Assembly (NCBI RefSeq): GCF_023897015.1
Contig: NZ_JAMHFY010000004.1
Location: 1-64,000 of the forward strand
DNA from: Desulfosporosinus nitroreducens
GTDB lineage: Bacteria > Bacillota > Desulfitobacteriia > Desulfitobacteriales > Desulfitobacteriaceae
DNA: 64,000 bases
Direction: 5' to 3'
In this document: positions 47,474 to 55,490 of the stretch, piece after piece
Numbering within the stretch: position 1 is the first letter of the stretch
Layout of the letters: every line of letters begins with the position of its first letter
Program-made: the position numbers and the translations under genes
Notes under the pieces: generated by a model
What the model was told of the DNA's origin: nothing
What the model saw: the letters and a program-made list of their open reading frames with translations, nothing else
Databases searched by the model: none

Positions 47474-49360
47474 TCAGTCATCTGAAAAATTCAAGTAGTT
47501 GCTCCGAATAATCTCATCCGCGATCTTTAAACCGAGGATAGCATCCTCCCTCTCTTTATCTGAGAGACAGTTCCCGACGACTTGTCCATTTGATAAAACT
47601 GTAAAGTTCTTATTAGTATTCAAGAGATTTCGCCCCATTGCCGTGCCCTCATACTCTTTACGATCTACCCCCATAAGATAAGCCAAGGTTGGCATAATAT
47701 CAATCTGTCCACCAATCGTCTCTATTTCCTCTCCAAAGATCTCCTTCGCGTAAATAAGCAGAGGTATCTGATTATACCCTTCAAGCCACCAGCTTTCCGG
47801 GTCCTGCAGTTGCTTTATCTCATCATCATAAAACTTATGCACTCCCGTATGATCGCCATACAATACGATGGCTGTATTCTCCAATAATCCATCCCTATCC
47901 AATTGATCAATAAACTCTCCTATTTTTTGATCCGTATAATGAATGCTTTGAAAATATCCTCCCAACTTAGATTGATCTAATACAGGGTTTAAGTTCAAGT
48001 CGCAATATTGTGCCGGTAAATTAAACGGGGCATGACTGGTAAGCGTAACAAGAAAAGTATAAAAGGGTTGCTTTTCCGCCTTGATCACCGAACTTACCTG
48101 CCTCAGGTAGCTCCCGTCACTGATACCTAAGCCAATCCACTCGTCCATTTCAAAATAGCTTTCATCAATTGTCCGTTGAAATCCAATCGCGGTAAGAGCT
48201 TGACGCCAATTCCAATAGCCCCCCTTATCGGGATGGATGGCCAACGTTTGATAACCCTGGTTTTCCAGAATTTTTGGTAACGAATTGTAGGTATTACCTG
48301 GGAACCGGAAGAAAGTCGCCCCCTGGCGCACCGGATAAACCGAAGTATTAATCATTAAGTCAGCATCCGAACTCGTACCATTCCATACTTGCTCATAAAA
48401 TCTAGAAAAGTACAGACTGTTCTTCAACAACCTATTCAAGTTAGGCGTAATCTCTTGGTCATTAACACGCTTCCCAATCACAAAGTTTTCAAGGGATTCT
48501 ACTTGAATCACTATTAGATTTTTCCCTTGTAACTTGTTTGAGTAGTGGTTCACAGGAAGGTTCTCTCTTTTATCTGTAAACCAGGCCTCGATTCGTTGCT
48601 GATCCTCAACACTTAGTAGCAGCGGTTGGCAATCTTCCCAGTAATTATAAGCATCGTAGAGGTGATAACCGAAGGGCGAGAGATTAGAGATCGTTTGGTT
48701 GGATGACCAAGAACGCTTAAACAAGAAAGAGTTATCATTTATCTTTAAGACGTCGAGCATAAAATGATTGACAAAAATATAACCTGAGGAAGAAAGAATT
48801 AACATTAAGAAGATTGGAAAACTCCGTACGACGGATTTAAACCTGGGCGCAATTTTGTAGCCAACCACCAGAAGCAAAATTATATCAATTACAAAGACTA
48901 AATCAACCGGCCTAACCATGGAAATAATGCTCTCCCAGAGATTGTGCAAATTGGTGGCTTGGGAAAACGCATGAACGGAAAAAAAATTGCCAAATGCCCT
49001 AAAGTTCATTAAGTCCACGACCATTACAACTGACAATAGCAGGTTGAAGAACACCAGCATCCAGTAATGAAACTTACCCCTAAACAAAAAAGCAACGCTC
49101 AGCAAGGCAACTTCAAAGGAAATATAGATCATAAAAAAAGGCTTATAGGTAAACAGTTGAAAGGCTTTACTAAAGCTAAAATGGACCCCATCATTATTTA
49201 CTAAACCTAAAAAAAACATTGCTTTGAAAAGTAACGCCAACCAAGTATAGTGAAATAGCTTTTCATGACGACCAACGCGGTGCAGACTTGCTTGTATTGA
49301 TTGAAGGGAATTTACAGGGCATGCCCCTTGAGTCCTGTAATTAGTTCTTTCAATTTTCAT
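47474..49360 (-). CDS. LTA synthase family membrane sulfatase
   Basis: About 628 aa. Five predicted membrane helices occupy roughly the first 200 residues. An extracellular sulfatase-type domain follows, with LIVIQVESLENFVIG, WNGTSSDADL (nucleophile Thr) and LYGDHTGVHKF (metal-binding Asp-His). Such enzymes polymerise glycerol phosphate on glycolipids (lipoteichoic acid) or transfer phosphoglycerol. The start at MKIERTNYRT (49360) is a guess, as no strong ribosome site is present; the frame is open to 49426. Confidence 0.9.
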   Translation of the reverse strand: MKIERTNYRTQGACPVNSLQSIQASLHRVGRHEKLFHYTWLALLFKAMFFLGLVNNDGVHFSFSKAFQLFTYKPFFMIYISFEVALLSVAFLFRGKFHYWMLVFFNLLLSVVMVVDLMNFRAFGNFFSVHAFSQATNLHNLWESIISMVRPVDLVFVIDIILLLVVGYKIAPRFKSVVRSFPIFLMLILSSSGYIFVNHFMLDVLKINDNSFLFKRSWSSNQTISNLSPFGYHLYDAYNYWEDCQPLLLSVEDQQRIEAWFTDKRENLPVNHYSNKLQGKNLIVIQVESLENFVIGKRVNDQEITPNLNRLLKNSLYFSRFYEQVWNGTSSDADLMINTSVYPVRQGATFFRFPGNTYNSLPKILENQGYQTLAIHPDKGGYWNWRQALTAIGFQRTIDESYFEMDEWIGLGISDGSYLRQVSSVIKAEKQPFYTFLVTLTSHAPFNLPAQYCDLNLNPVLDQSKLGGYFQSIHYTDQKIGEFIDQLDRDGLLENTAIVLYGDHTGVHKFYDDEIKQLQDPESWWLEGYNQIPLLIYAKEIFGEEIETIGGQIDIMPTLAYLMGVDRKEYEGTAMGRNLLNTNKNFTVLSNGQVVGNCLSDKEREDAILGLKIADEIIRSNYLNFSDD

Positions 49361-49467
49361 TAATGCTACCCAATTCCTTTGTAGGTTATAAAATAAAGCC
49401 TCGTCTGTCTTAATGACAAACAACACTTAGTACAAGAACCCTTATCGGATCCAAGGCTGAAAGTGTT

Positions 49468-51036
49468 CTAACGTGTTCCGATCTTCCGACGTACTAAACC
49501 CATGACCTGGTTAAACTCATTCATTCTCAAAAGCTTTGCCATTCCAGCAAATACTACCCCCCCAACCGCCGTACCAGTTACCAATACGAGTAATGAGCCT
49601 AACGTACGGACACCCGCCAGCGGGGTCAACCATTCACTCCACACCCAAATTACAACCGCCATACAAAGTGAAGCCACTAACGATTTTATACTCGTCCAAA
49701 ACATAGCCCAACCATCCATTGTCTTTAGCCTCTTGCGCAGCAGGTAAAACAAGAGCAACATATTTACAAAAGCAGCAATTGTAGTGGCAAACGCTAAACC
49801 CCCATGAGCTAACGGACCAATCAATATGTACATGGCTAAAACGTTAACTACCATTGCAATAATTCCCAATACTACAGGAGTCCAAGTATCTTGAAGGGCA
49901 TAAAAAGCCCGCGGCAAAATCTGGATTACAGCTTGCGAGGATATCCCTATTGAAAAGTAAAACAGAGGAATTGCCATTGTGAATGTGTCATCCGCTGTAA
50001 ACTGGCCATGCTCAAACAAAACCCTAATTAAGGGAAAACGCAAAACAATCATACCTGCAGAAATCGGCAGGGTTATGAAAATGACCATGCGAACAGCATT
50101 AGACAATGTTTGCCGGAAATCATCCCACCGCTTCAGTGCCGCTTGCTCAGTCATCGTCGGAAAGGTCGCCACAGCAATTGCTAAAGCAAAGATCCCCACA
50201 GGCAACTGAAATAGGCGGTAGGAATACCAGACTGAAGTGATACTTCCCGGAAAGAGCAACGAACCAAAGTTATTATTAACAACAACCTGAATTTGGTTGA
50301 GAGAATAACTAAGAATAATAGGTACCGCTAAAGCCCCAATCAGACGAACACCTGGATGGTTCAAATCAATAATCGGATAATACCGTATCCCTACCTTGCG
50401 CAAAGCCGGAATTTGAACTGCAAAGCTTACTAGAGCCCCAACAACCACCCCAAAGGCAAAACCCGAAACGCTCTCAGGTTTTTCCGGGTTCGCTAAAATC
50501 GTCCCAAAAAAGATAATACATGCATTATAAAGCACAGTCCCCAAAGCTGAAGGCCAAAAAATCTTGTACGAATTCAAAACCCCCATTGTCAACCCGCTTA
50601 GAGCCATGAACAAGGGCTGAATCAAGAGAATTCTAGTTAAATGAGTCGCTAAAACCATATTCTCAGGTGCAAAACCCGGCACCACCAGACGAATAAACTG
50701 GGGAGTAAAGAAGAGCCCCAAAAGCACAAGCACTCCCAAAGTAAGTAAGATCAAATTAATAACTGAACTGACCACACGCCAGCCCTCATCCTCATTACCC
50801 TTAGCAATAAATTCTGAAAAGACAGGAATAAAGGCGGCACTCAAAACTCCGCCTACTAAAAGCCAATATAATAAATCTGGAAGAACAAAAGCAGTATTAT
50901 AAGCATCAGTGACACCACTTTGTCCAAAGAAACCCGCCATTAATGATTCTCGCAAAAAACCTAAAATGCGCGAAACCATTTGAGCGGCCATAAGAAACCC
51001 TGCCGCTTTCATAAGTGTTCGGTTGGTTGATGACAT
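49468..51036 (-). CDS. murJ: Lipid II flippase MurJ
   Basis: A 522-aa MOP-superfamily membrane protein with about 14 helices. The N-terminal SRILGFLRESLMAGFFGQSG and the loop ALQDTWTPV (about 390) are family hallmarks. It flips lipid-linked peptidoglycan precursor to the outer face. It stands beside the LTA-synthase-like gene, another envelope gene, and has a standard length. Confidence 0.95.
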   Translation of the reverse strand: MSSTNRTLMKAAGFLMAAQMVSRILGFLRESLMAGFFGQSGVTDAYNTAFVLPDLLYWLLVGGVLSAAFIPVFSEFIAKGNEDEGWRVVSSVINLILLTLGVLVLLGLFFTPQFIRLVVPGFAPENMVLATHLTRILLIQPLFMALSGLTMGVLNSYKIFWPSALGTVLYNACIIFFGTILANPEKPESVSGFAFGVVVGALVSFAVQIPALRKVGIRYYPIIDLNHPGVRLIGALAVPIILSYSLNQIQVVVNNNFGSLLFPGSITSVWYSYRLFQLPVGIFALAIAVATFPTMTEQAALKRWDDFRQTLSNAVRMVIFITLPISAGMIVLRFPLIRVLFEHGQFTADDTFTMAIPLFYFSIGISSQAVIQILPRAFYALQDTWTPVVLGIIAMVVNVLAMYILIGPLAHGGLAFATTIAAFVNMLLLFYLLRKRLKTMDGWAMFWTSIKSLVASLCMAVVIWVWSEWLTPLAGVRTLGSLLVLVTGTAVGGVVFAGMAKLLRMNEFNQVMGLVRRKIGTR

Positions 51037-51189
51037 AATGAATTAACCTCTTCTCCCCATCGCTAACTCTGCCATCCGAATTATAGCATTTTTCACCATG
51101 CGAAAAAAGAGAAACCTTTCCAATCTAGAAGGCAAGCAGAAAGCCCAGAAGTTTTACGGTTTAGCCTGAGCAACAAGTGAATAGCAAAT

Positions 51190-51279
51190 GGATCACGTAA
51201 GTCTCCGGTACGATAGTCTCCGGTGGACACTATCGCCGAAGGCGCTGACCCACAAACGAACACTTATCATCGTAGGATG
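51190..51279 (-). repeat. Fragment of the family A repeat behind spoIIP
   Basis: GATAGTCTCC-GGT-GGACACTATC followed by GCCGAAGG matches the GATAGTCTCC/GGAGATTATC hairpin and its flank in copies A1-A4. The outer six pairs are restored to perfect Watson-Crick. Orientation is the same as in the full copies and it lies right behind the spoIIP stop. The rest of the element is missing or diverged. Confidence 0.6.
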
Positions 51280-52371
51280 CTAAGACACTTCCTCCTCCAA
51301 CCACTCAGCCAAGACCTCCGCAAAAGCCTCCGCTGCCCTATTAGATTCATCTAATGTATTATACTGACTCCCAAATTCGAGCAATAATCCACCATCAGAA
51401 AGGTGTTGATTGTACCTCGCATCGGCTGCATAACTAATATTCGAAGCAAAAAGCCCCGGATATTTCTTTTCCCCTATAGCCATCAATTCCTTAGCTAAAG
51501 CCTCATTCTTTTGCCAATGAGGATTTTTCTTCCCTATAACAAATAAAACTTTACTGGTTTCTTGACCGTTCACTTTGACCGTTGACTTAGAAAATCCCGG
51601 TGGAAGTCCATCTCGATGAACATCCAATAATATCTTTATCGAAGGATAGTCCTTAATCAATTGAGTTGCTGTCTTCACAGACTCACTGTATGCCTTCATA
51701 AAATCGACTGCGTCGTGGATTTTCGCATCATGTACTGCACCGATTCCATTTTTCTCAAGGGCCTTTTTTAATGTCTCTCCTACAGTAACTATATCTCCAT
51801 TCTCCCCTTGTACCCGATCAGGGCCCCCTTTTCCCGCATAACTTTCACTATTGTGTGTGTTATAAACTCCTACGACCACTTTCCCATCACCTGGTACCGC
51901 AGGTGAAGAAGGATTAGGAGACTCGTTCCCTTTAGGGTTCTGTCCATTAATCGGTTCTAAGATTGGACCCTCAAACTCAGGATCGTCCGGGTTATATGCC
52001 CACCCTAACCATACCGGGCCTTGCGCAGTATGAGAATAATATCCCAAAAAGAATGTGCGAGGGTCTGAAATATTTACACCTGTCAATAAAAACATGCTTA
52101 CTGCCGCGCCTTGATGTCTAGTTAAGTCCATACGATCCCGTTCCGGTTGAGAAAAGCCTGGAACCCCTTCTAACAAAATAGCTTCAAAGGGAAAAGATTG
52201 TTGAGTCAGAAAGTGAACAAACTGGTGGGAACTTCCGCTGCGTAAGGCATAACCTAATCCTAAAATCACTAGAAGACTCACAGCTCCCAGCATAAACCCA
52301 CGCATCCATTCATTAAATGTCCAAATTCTAAAGTGCTTTTTTTGCCGATGATAAAAATCTTCCCGTAACAA
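51280..52371 (-). CDS. spoIIP: Stage II sporulation protein P
   Basis: A 363-aa cell-wall amidase/endopeptidase that, with SpoIID and SpoIIM, drives engulfment. One N-terminal membrane helix (FMLGAVSLLVILGLGYALRS, about 26-45) anchors it. The catalytic domain contains VVVGVYNTHNSESYAG (zinc His) and ILLDVHRDGLP; LLEFGSQYNTLDESNRA near the end is typical of SpoIIP. A TTG start at 52371 is predicted. It is a marker for endospore formation. Confidence 0.94.
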   Translation of the reverse strand: MLREDFYHRQKKHFRIWTFNEWMRGFMLGAVSLLVILGLGYALRSGSSHQFVHFLTQQSFPFEAILLEGVPGFSQPERDRMDLTRHQGAAVSMFLLTGVNISDPRTFFLGYYSHTAQGPVWLGWAYNPDDPEFEGPILEPINGQNPKGNESPNPSSPAVPGDGKVVVGVYNTHNSESYAGKGGPDRVQGENGDIVTVGETLKKALEKNGIGAVHDAKIHDAVDFMKAYSESVKTATQLIKDYPSIKILLDVHRDGLPPGFSKSTVKVNGQETSKVLFVIGKKNPHWQKNEALAKELMAIGEKKYPGLFASNISYAADARYNQHLSDGGLLLEFGSQYNTLDESNRAAEAFAEVLAEWLEEEVS

Positions 52372-52374
52372 AGG

Positions 52375-52426
52375 ACTTGTCCCCCTTCCTCTTATTGAAG
52401 AAATATGAAGGACAAGTCCAAGGTAG
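52375..52426 (-). terminator. Possible terminator between the holin-like gene and spoIIP
   Basis: Arms GGACTTGTCC and GGACAAGTCC surround ~30 nt and are followed by TTTGTTA on the minus strand. The second arm touches the spoIIP ribosome-binding area, so it could also influence spoIIP translation. Confidence 0.45.
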
Positions 52427-52471
52427 AACCCTGTAAATATTATTTTCTAAAGAAACTCAGCATTATTATGT

Positions 52472-52801
52472 TCACCGAAGCGTCGTCGGAACAAAACTGT
52501 CGACAATTCCAATGACTAGTGAAGCTAACAAGGCACCAATAATAGAAACTGAAATGGATCCAGGAACAAGATACTGACTGAAGTAAATTACAACAGCCGC
52601 GGTGAGAAACCCAATTGAACCGCGTCCCATACGAGTAATCTTATCTCCAAATATTCTTTCAATAACATAACCCAGTATAGCAATCACAGCAGCTGCGATA
52701 AGCGCTCCCGTAAATCCAGCTACACGAAGTCCCGGAACAATCCAACTCACCAAAAGCAGAACCAAAGCAGATACAATAAACCGTACGATCATTCCTATCA
52801 T
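52472..52801 (-). CDS. Phage-holin-family (4TM) membrane protein
   Basis: A 109-aa protein with three to four hydrophobic helices. FIVSALVLLLVSWIVPGLRV and GALIAAAVIAILGYVIERIF match the superfamily IV holin-like family, common as chromosomal genes in spore-forming Firmicutes and not tied to a prophage. Function unknown. It lies between spoIIP and the divergent rpsT. Confidence 0.85.
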   Translation of the reverse strand: MIGMIVRFIVSALVLLLVSWIVPGLRVAGFTGALIAAAVIAILGYVIERIFGDKITRMGRGSIGFLTAAVVIYFSQYLVPGSISVSIIGALLASLVIGIVDSFVPTTLR

Positions 52802-52918
52802 TTACAAATCCCTCCAATTATTTTCTTACTAACACTCAATTGTGTTTTATTTGATACAAGGTATAGTTTAAACAAAATAATCGTTTTTTATTACATTGTA
52901 TTAATTTCCTGAATTTCC

Positions 52919-52947
52919 TTGATAATTTCGGACCCTGATGTTAGAAT
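52919..52947 (+). promoter_or_regulatory. SigA-type promoter of rpsT
   Basis: Plus-strand TTGATA (52919-52924) and TAGAAT (52942-52947) with a 17-nt spacer lie 54 nt before the rpsT start codon. Confidence 0.75.
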
Positions 52948-53000
52948 ATAGTTTGTGCAACAATGCGAATAATATCAATAACCAAAGGGGGTGACTATTA

Positions 53001-53273
53001 GTGCCAAACATTAAATCCGCAATCAAAAGAGTTGAGTTGGGAAAAGCTCGCACGATTAAAAATGCTGCTGCGAAATCTGCTTTACGGACAATCATTCGCC
53101 GTTTTGACGAAGCAATCAGCACGGATTCCGAAACCGCAGCACTCGCTTTGAAAAGGGCTGCTCGTGCTTTGGATAAAGCCTCCTCCAAGGGTTTGATTCA
53201 TAAAAACTTAGCTGCTCGCAAGAAGTCCCGTCTTACGAGAAGATTCAGCAAGCATTTCGCCCAAGTAGGCTAA
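53001..53273 (+). CDS. rpsT: 30S ribosomal protein S20
   Basis: A 90-aa basic, helical ribosomal protein. It starts MPNIKSAIKRVELGKARTIK and contains ARALDKASSKGLIHKNLAAR, normal for bS20. The start codon is GTG, with AAAGGGGGTGA upstream. It is one of the few plus-strand housekeeping genes here, transcribed alone and closed by a terminator. It runs divergently from the holin-like gene and convergently with holA. Confidence 0.98.
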   Translation: MPNIKSAIKRVELGKARTIKNAAAKSALRTIIRRFDEAISTDSETAALALKRAARALDKASSKGLIHKNLAARKKSRLTRRFSKHFAQVG

Positions 53274-53282
53274 ACATCCCTG

Positions 53283-53317
53283 CAAAAAAGAAGCGACAAA
53301 TTGTCGCTTCTTTTTTT
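53283..53317 (+). terminator. Intrinsic terminator of rpsT
   Basis: Stem AAGAAGCGACAA / TTGTCGCTTCTT with a very short loop is followed by eight Ts on the plus strand, 10 nt after the rpsT stop. Confidence 0.95.
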
Positions 53318-53389
53318 TGTGCCTTTCTTCTACTGCGCGCATACTCATGCCACTTGACACTCTTTGCATCAATGATAAAAACAGTCCCC

Positions 53390-54418
53390 TCACCTCGTTC
53401 CAATCCTGTCGCCTTCTTCCTCCCCACAAAACCGAACAATCATCATTTCCAATAACAATCCCGAATCCCCGCCCCCTGATTTCAAAGCCACATCTGTGTT
53501 CAAACACTCAAACAGCCCTTTGGACAGTTGTTTCGTCGATAATCTTTGCGATTGTTGCCAAACCTTTTGGGCTTCATATGGTTTAATCCCTAACGCAGAA
53601 GGAACCTCAGATACATCTCCCCCTCGTTTCCGAAGAGCATCACAGCCAAGGAGAAGTCGAACTTGCCTAACCATTAACGTTAGGACCTTTAAAGGATGTT
53701 CGTCACGTAACACTTCACGCAAAGTCTGAATAGCCTTTGCTGAGGAGCGAACTGCCACCGCATCCAGAAGATTAAAAATACTGGCCTCAATCGTACGGGT
53801 TGTAATCTTTTTAACATCTTCCATCGTTATCTTGGGGCGATCCCCTGCATAAATGACGAGTTTATCTAATTCTTGACTTAAAACACCCGTTTGATGCCCT
53901 GCCCAGTCAATAAACTGAGATGCCACCTGACTATCCATCGATTTTCCCCGTATTTTTAATTCTGACTGAACCCAGGCGAGCCACTCCTGCGGACGTTTCG
54001 GAGCACAGAATTCCAATATCCCGCCAGTCCGATCTAAAGTTTTATACAGTTTTCTTCCTCTATGCACACTTTCAGCGATAAATAAAAGGCAGGTAGAGGG
54101 ATTAGGATTCGAAAAATATTCCAGAAACGGCTCTAAATCTGCCGTCTGCCCATCTTGAAAGTAGGTTGCATCGTCAACCACCACAAGTCGGTTGGCAAAG
54201 AAGGACATCGTATTTGCTCTCTCAACAATCTCTGCCGGAGACAACTCTTTAGGGTCAACCACTTCAATCCCGCTGCCAGAAGGATCCGTCGTGAAATAGA
54301 ACGACTTAAGGACTTTCAACCCTTCCTTAATTAAAAAGCGATCCTCACCATACCAAAGATAAACAGGCGGAATCTTTCCCTTCTCTATGATTTCCTTAAT
54401 TCGTTCAATTTCACGCAT
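53390..54418 (-). CDS. holA: DNA polymerase III delta subunit
   Basis: A 342-aa clamp-loader subunit that opens the beta sliding clamp. The N-terminal VYLWYGEDRFLIKEGLKVLK and the AAA+-like region with FFANRLVVVDDATYF are typical, and the C-terminal collar domain begins near LLDAVAVRSSAKAIQTLREV. It converges on rpsT, the usual arrangement in Firmicutes. Confidence 0.95.
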   Translation of the reverse strand: MREIERIKEIIEKGKIPPVYLWYGEDRFLIKEGLKVLKSFYFTTDPSGSGIEVVDPKELSPAEIVERANTMSFFANRLVVVDDATYFQDGQTADLEPFLEYFSNPNPSTCLLFIAESVHRGRKLYKTLDRTGGILEFCAPKRPQEWLAWVQSELKIRGKSMDSQVASQFIDWAGHQTGVLSQELDKLVIYAGDRPKITMEDVKKITTRTIEASIFNLLDAVAVRSSAKAIQTLREVLRDEHPLKVLTLMVRQVRLLLGCDALRKRGGDVSEVPSALGIKPYEAQKVWQQSQRLSTKQLSKGLFECLNTDVALKSGGGDSGLLLEMMIVRFCGEEEGDRIGTR

Positions 54419-54496
54419 TTAAACCACCTCTATCGCTTATTATAATGGGTATGAATTCAATAGTCCAAGGCGGTTTTCCTCGATAAATTTTTTATT

Positions 54497-54916
54497 TTAA
54501 AAAAATTTAGCTAAAAGGTCATCTGGAGTAATCGCTTTAATCGGGGACTCAGCAAAATCCTTTAGATTGCGGGTAATAATTAGATCAAGTTTCCTCCGTT
54601 TGGCACAAGTCGCCAACAAGGCATCTTCATAATCGCGCATAGGGATGCTGAGCGCTTTCTCGCAGTCGCTTCCTGTAACATCAAGAACCTCAAAAAGTCT
54701 GAAAAGCTTCAAAAGTACTTGCTTTGCCTGATCCGCATCATGCAGATACTTGTGAAGTAAATAGTAAGTATCGGTAATAGAACTTGCAGTTATAGCTGCG
54801 TTTAATTTATCCTCAGCAACCAATAGTAAAATCTTTTCAGCAGCAATATGGTGAGGAGCACGACCGATCAGAGCATCAAGGATAACATTGGTATCAATCA
54901 ATACGTTCATGTTCAT
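54497..54916 (-). CDS. PIN-domain toxin (VapC-like)
   Basis: A 139-aa PIN-domain ribonuclease. Metal-binding acidic residues lie in VLIDTNVILDALIG (first Asp), AEKIL (Glu) and DYEDALLATCAKR (Asp pair), with LIITRNLKDFAES at the end. It overlaps the antitoxin gene by 23 nt, in antitoxin-first order. The target RNA is unknown. The pair interrupts the stretch between comEC and holA. Confidence 0.9.
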   Translation of the reverse strand: MNMNVLIDTNVILDALIGRAPHHIAAEKILLLVAEDKLNAAITASSITDTYYLLHKYLHDADQAKQVLLKLFRLFEVLDVTGSDCEKALSIPMRDYEDALLATCAKRRKLDLIITRNLKDFAESPIKAITPDDLLAKFF

Positions 54917-55127
54917 GCTTACTCAACCTCTCCTCTTTTGCCTGTTCTAAAGAAGCATCACCGGAGAGAATACTAAACAATGATTTTGCTACCTCAACCT
55001 TATCCTCGTTCGTATGGGTAAGCTTTGCGATGCTCTTTCCGTTCTTAGTGATGATGATTTCTTCATTGGCAACGAGTGTTAGGTATTTCCCGATGTTTGT
55101 TTTAAATTCAGTTGCAGTGATAATCAT
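54894..55127 (-). CDS. Phd/YefM-type antitoxin
   Basis: A 77-aa protein whose N-terminal fold MIITATEFKTNIGKYLTLVA and EEIIITKNGKSIAKL match the Phd/YefM DNA-binding family. The charged C-terminal tail would wrap the toxin. It probably represses its own operon. It overlaps the PIN toxin gene. Confidence 0.9.
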   Translation of the reverse strand: MIITATEFKTNIGKYLTLVANEEIIITKNGKSIAKLTHTNEDKVEVAKSLFSILSGDASLEQAKEERLSKHEHERID

Positions 55128-55264
55128 TTAAACGCCTCCTGTTCAAAACACAACAGATTACTTCTCTATATCAGCATACCAAATTCGCACGAAATAGTTA
55201 ATATAATTTGTGCGATCATTTTAGAAAGTAAAGAAACCTTAACCCTCTCCAAGACCTTTATATA

Positions 55265-55320
55265 AAGAAAACTTGGCTTGCGCCCGAAGACACTGTCTTC
55301 GCAACGGATTGCCCTTCTTG
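55265..55320 (+). repeat. Inverted fragment of the family A repeat
   Basis: CGAAGACACTGTCTTCG followed by CAACGGATT and CCTTCTTGCAG is the reverse complement of the CTGCAAGAAGGCTAATCCG-CGAAGACAGTGTCTTCG section of copies A2/A3. It lies in the 360-bp gap between comEC and the antitoxin. Apart from this and the terminator at 55360, that gap shows nothing I can name. Confidence 0.65.
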
Positions 55321-55359
55321 CAGTATTAACGAAAGTTATACTTTCTGACTAGTACAAAA

Positions 55360-55388
55360 AAAAAGCCCTCCACGGTAGTGGAGGAGCA
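55360..55388 (-). terminator. Intrinsic terminator downstream of comEC
   Basis: Minus-strand CCTCCAC-TACC-GTGGAGG is followed by GC and nine Ts, about 105 nt past the comEC stop. Confidence 0.9.
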
Positions 55389-55490
55389 AAAGAAAGAGGA
55401 GGAGAAAAGAGATGTTCCTTGTTATTGTTACCCAGTATTTCCTTTTTATACATGGGAATCCCAATCTAAGCTAAATAAATATCTTTATTA

